Below, piece after piece: positions 63,472 through 64,000 of a stretch of 64,000 nt of DNA (position 1 is the stretch's first letter; each line of letters opens with the position of its first letter). Position numbers and translations under genes: made by a program. Source of the DNA: Aquipuribacter sp051216895. Lineage in GTDB: Bacteria; Actinomycetota; Actinomycetes; Actinomycetales; JBBAYJ01. The notes below the pieces were generated by a model that saw only the letters and a program-made list of their open reading frames with translations, was not told where the DNA came from and searched no databases. The stretch is taken from contig NZ_JBPKAO010000005.1 in the NCBI RefSeq assembly GCF_051216895.1, positions 1-64,000 on the forward strand, read 5' to 3'.

Positions 63472-64000
63472 ATGACCAGCGGCACGAGCGGCACCAGCGG
63501 CAGCAGCGGCACCAGCGGCACCAGCGGCACCAGCGGCACCGTCGCCCGCAGCAGCGGGCGGCTCCGGGAGGCGTGGGCGCAGGGCCGGCCGGCCGTGGGG
63601 GTGTGGAGCATGCTGGCCGACCCGGTCGTGGCCGAGCTGCTCGGGGCCTGCGACGCGGACTACGTCGTGCTCGACCTGCAGCACGGCGCGGCGACCTGGG
63701 CCGACCTGCCGTCCCTCTGCCAGGCCATGCGGGCCGCGGGCCGGGCCCCGCTGGTCCGGGTGCCCTGGAACGAACCGGTGCACCTGATGCGAGCCCTGGA
63801 CTGCGGCGCCGCCGGGGTCGTCGTGCCGTTGGTCGACAGCGCCGAGGACGCCCTGCGCGCCGTGCGGGCCTGCTCGTTCCCGCCGTCGGGGGACCGCAGC
63901 TGGGGGCCGATGTGGGGTGACGTCCGGTCCGACGGGGCGCTGCCACCGGCCGAGCAGGACGCCGGCGTGCTGTGCGTCGTCATGGTCGAGACCCGGGCCG
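63472..64000 (+). CDS. HpcH/HpaI aldolase, cut by window end
   Basis: Reading runs open from ATG 63472 to the window end, so only 176 residues are seen. After a Thr-Ser-Gly repeat, the family pattern appears: VGVWSMLADPVVAELLGA, DYVVLDLQHGAATW, RVPWNEPVHLMRALDCGAAGVVVP, and the glycine-rich DRSWGPMW. Members are metal-dependent class II aldolases that cleave 2-keto-3-deoxy sugar acids to pyruvate and an aldehyde. A dehydrogenase gene is divergent upstream. The C-terminus is outside the window. Confidence 0.88.
   Translation, partial: MTSGTSGTSGSSGTSGTSGTSGTVARSSGRLREAWAQGRPAVGVWSMLADPVVAELLGACDADYVVLDLQHGAATWADLPSLCQAMRAAGRAPLVRVPWNEPVHLMRALDCGAAGVVVPLVDSAEDALRAVRACSFPPSGDRSWGPMWGDVRSDGALPPAEQDAGVLCVVMVETRA
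63475..63537 (+). repeat. Seven tandem 9-bp units encoding Thr-Ser-Gly
   Basis: Directly after the start codon the unit ACC-AGC-GGC occurs seven times, one unit with a Ser for Thr and two with synonymous changes. It adds 21 low-complexity residues to the aldolase N-terminus. The run is in frame and short-unit, so it is prone to slippage and may vary in length among strains. Confidence 0.85.

Overview
The window is high-GC actinobacterial chromosome: GTG starts are frequent, genes are packed with 1-4 base overlaps, and families typical of Actinomycetota are present (deazaflavin-type nitroreductase, DinB/DUF664, DesA3-like desaturase with its own reductase, split FrdC/FrdD). I cannot fix the genus from sequence alone. 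It divides at a tRNA-Lys(TTT) gene at 22889-22961.

Left of the tRNA (about 1-22,890) is the tRNA-proximal end of an integrated mobile element. A small HTH/excisionase-type gene and a tyrosine recombinase lie beside the 3' end of the tRNA, and nearly everything further left is accessory. The cargo is a defence island. It contains a C5-cytosine methyltransferase with Vsr repair nuclease and a divergent PD-(D/E)XK restriction enzyme (2,860-6,348), and a second small PD-(D/E)XK-like gene (6,663-7,163). It also contains a tightly spaced three-gene operon of a 994-aa unknown protein, a 1,747-aa DUF1998 helicase and a Cas4/RecB-like Fe-S nuclease (7,981-17,247), which looks like a Druantia-type system with an extra nuclease. 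Then come an orphan unknown gene (17,529-18,176) and an overlapping pair of a winged-helix/AAA ATPase and a PLD/MIT_C-like putative effector (18,725-21,153). Near the left edge a gene is broken by an exact 345-bp duplication joined through a single N, almost certainly an assembly artefact.

Right of the tRNA is ordinary chromosome. The clearest functional unit is 24,885-32,269: a DIT1/CitT-type dicarboxylate transporter, class II fumarase, the four-subunit quinol:fumarate reductase frdABCD and a nitroreductase, the last six genes on overlapping or nearly overlapping reading frames. This looks like a fumarate-respiration or succinate-producing module fed by dicarboxylate exchange. After it come a serine hydrolase, an N5-(carboxyethyl)ornithine synthase-like enzyme, an SnoaL-like protein, a protein with two helices each carrying five cysteines at exact four-residue spacing, a phytanoyl-CoA-type dioxygenase, a secreted tripeptidyl aminopeptidase, a class V aminotransferase coupled to a deazaflavin-type oxidoreductase, and a DinB protein.

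The last third holds a polar amino-acid ABC transporter (44,804-47,245), an adenylate-cyclase/TPR protein coupled to a NlpC/P60-like protein, and an HtrA-like protease coupled to a paralogue that has lost all three catalytic residues. It continues with a second DASS transporter, an M23 peptidase, a mismatch DNA glycosylase, a ferredoxin-reductase plus fatty-acid-desaturase pair behind a 33-bp palindromic operator, an SNF2/SWIM helicase, a zinc dehydrogenase, and the start of an HpcH/HpaI aldolase cut by the window end.
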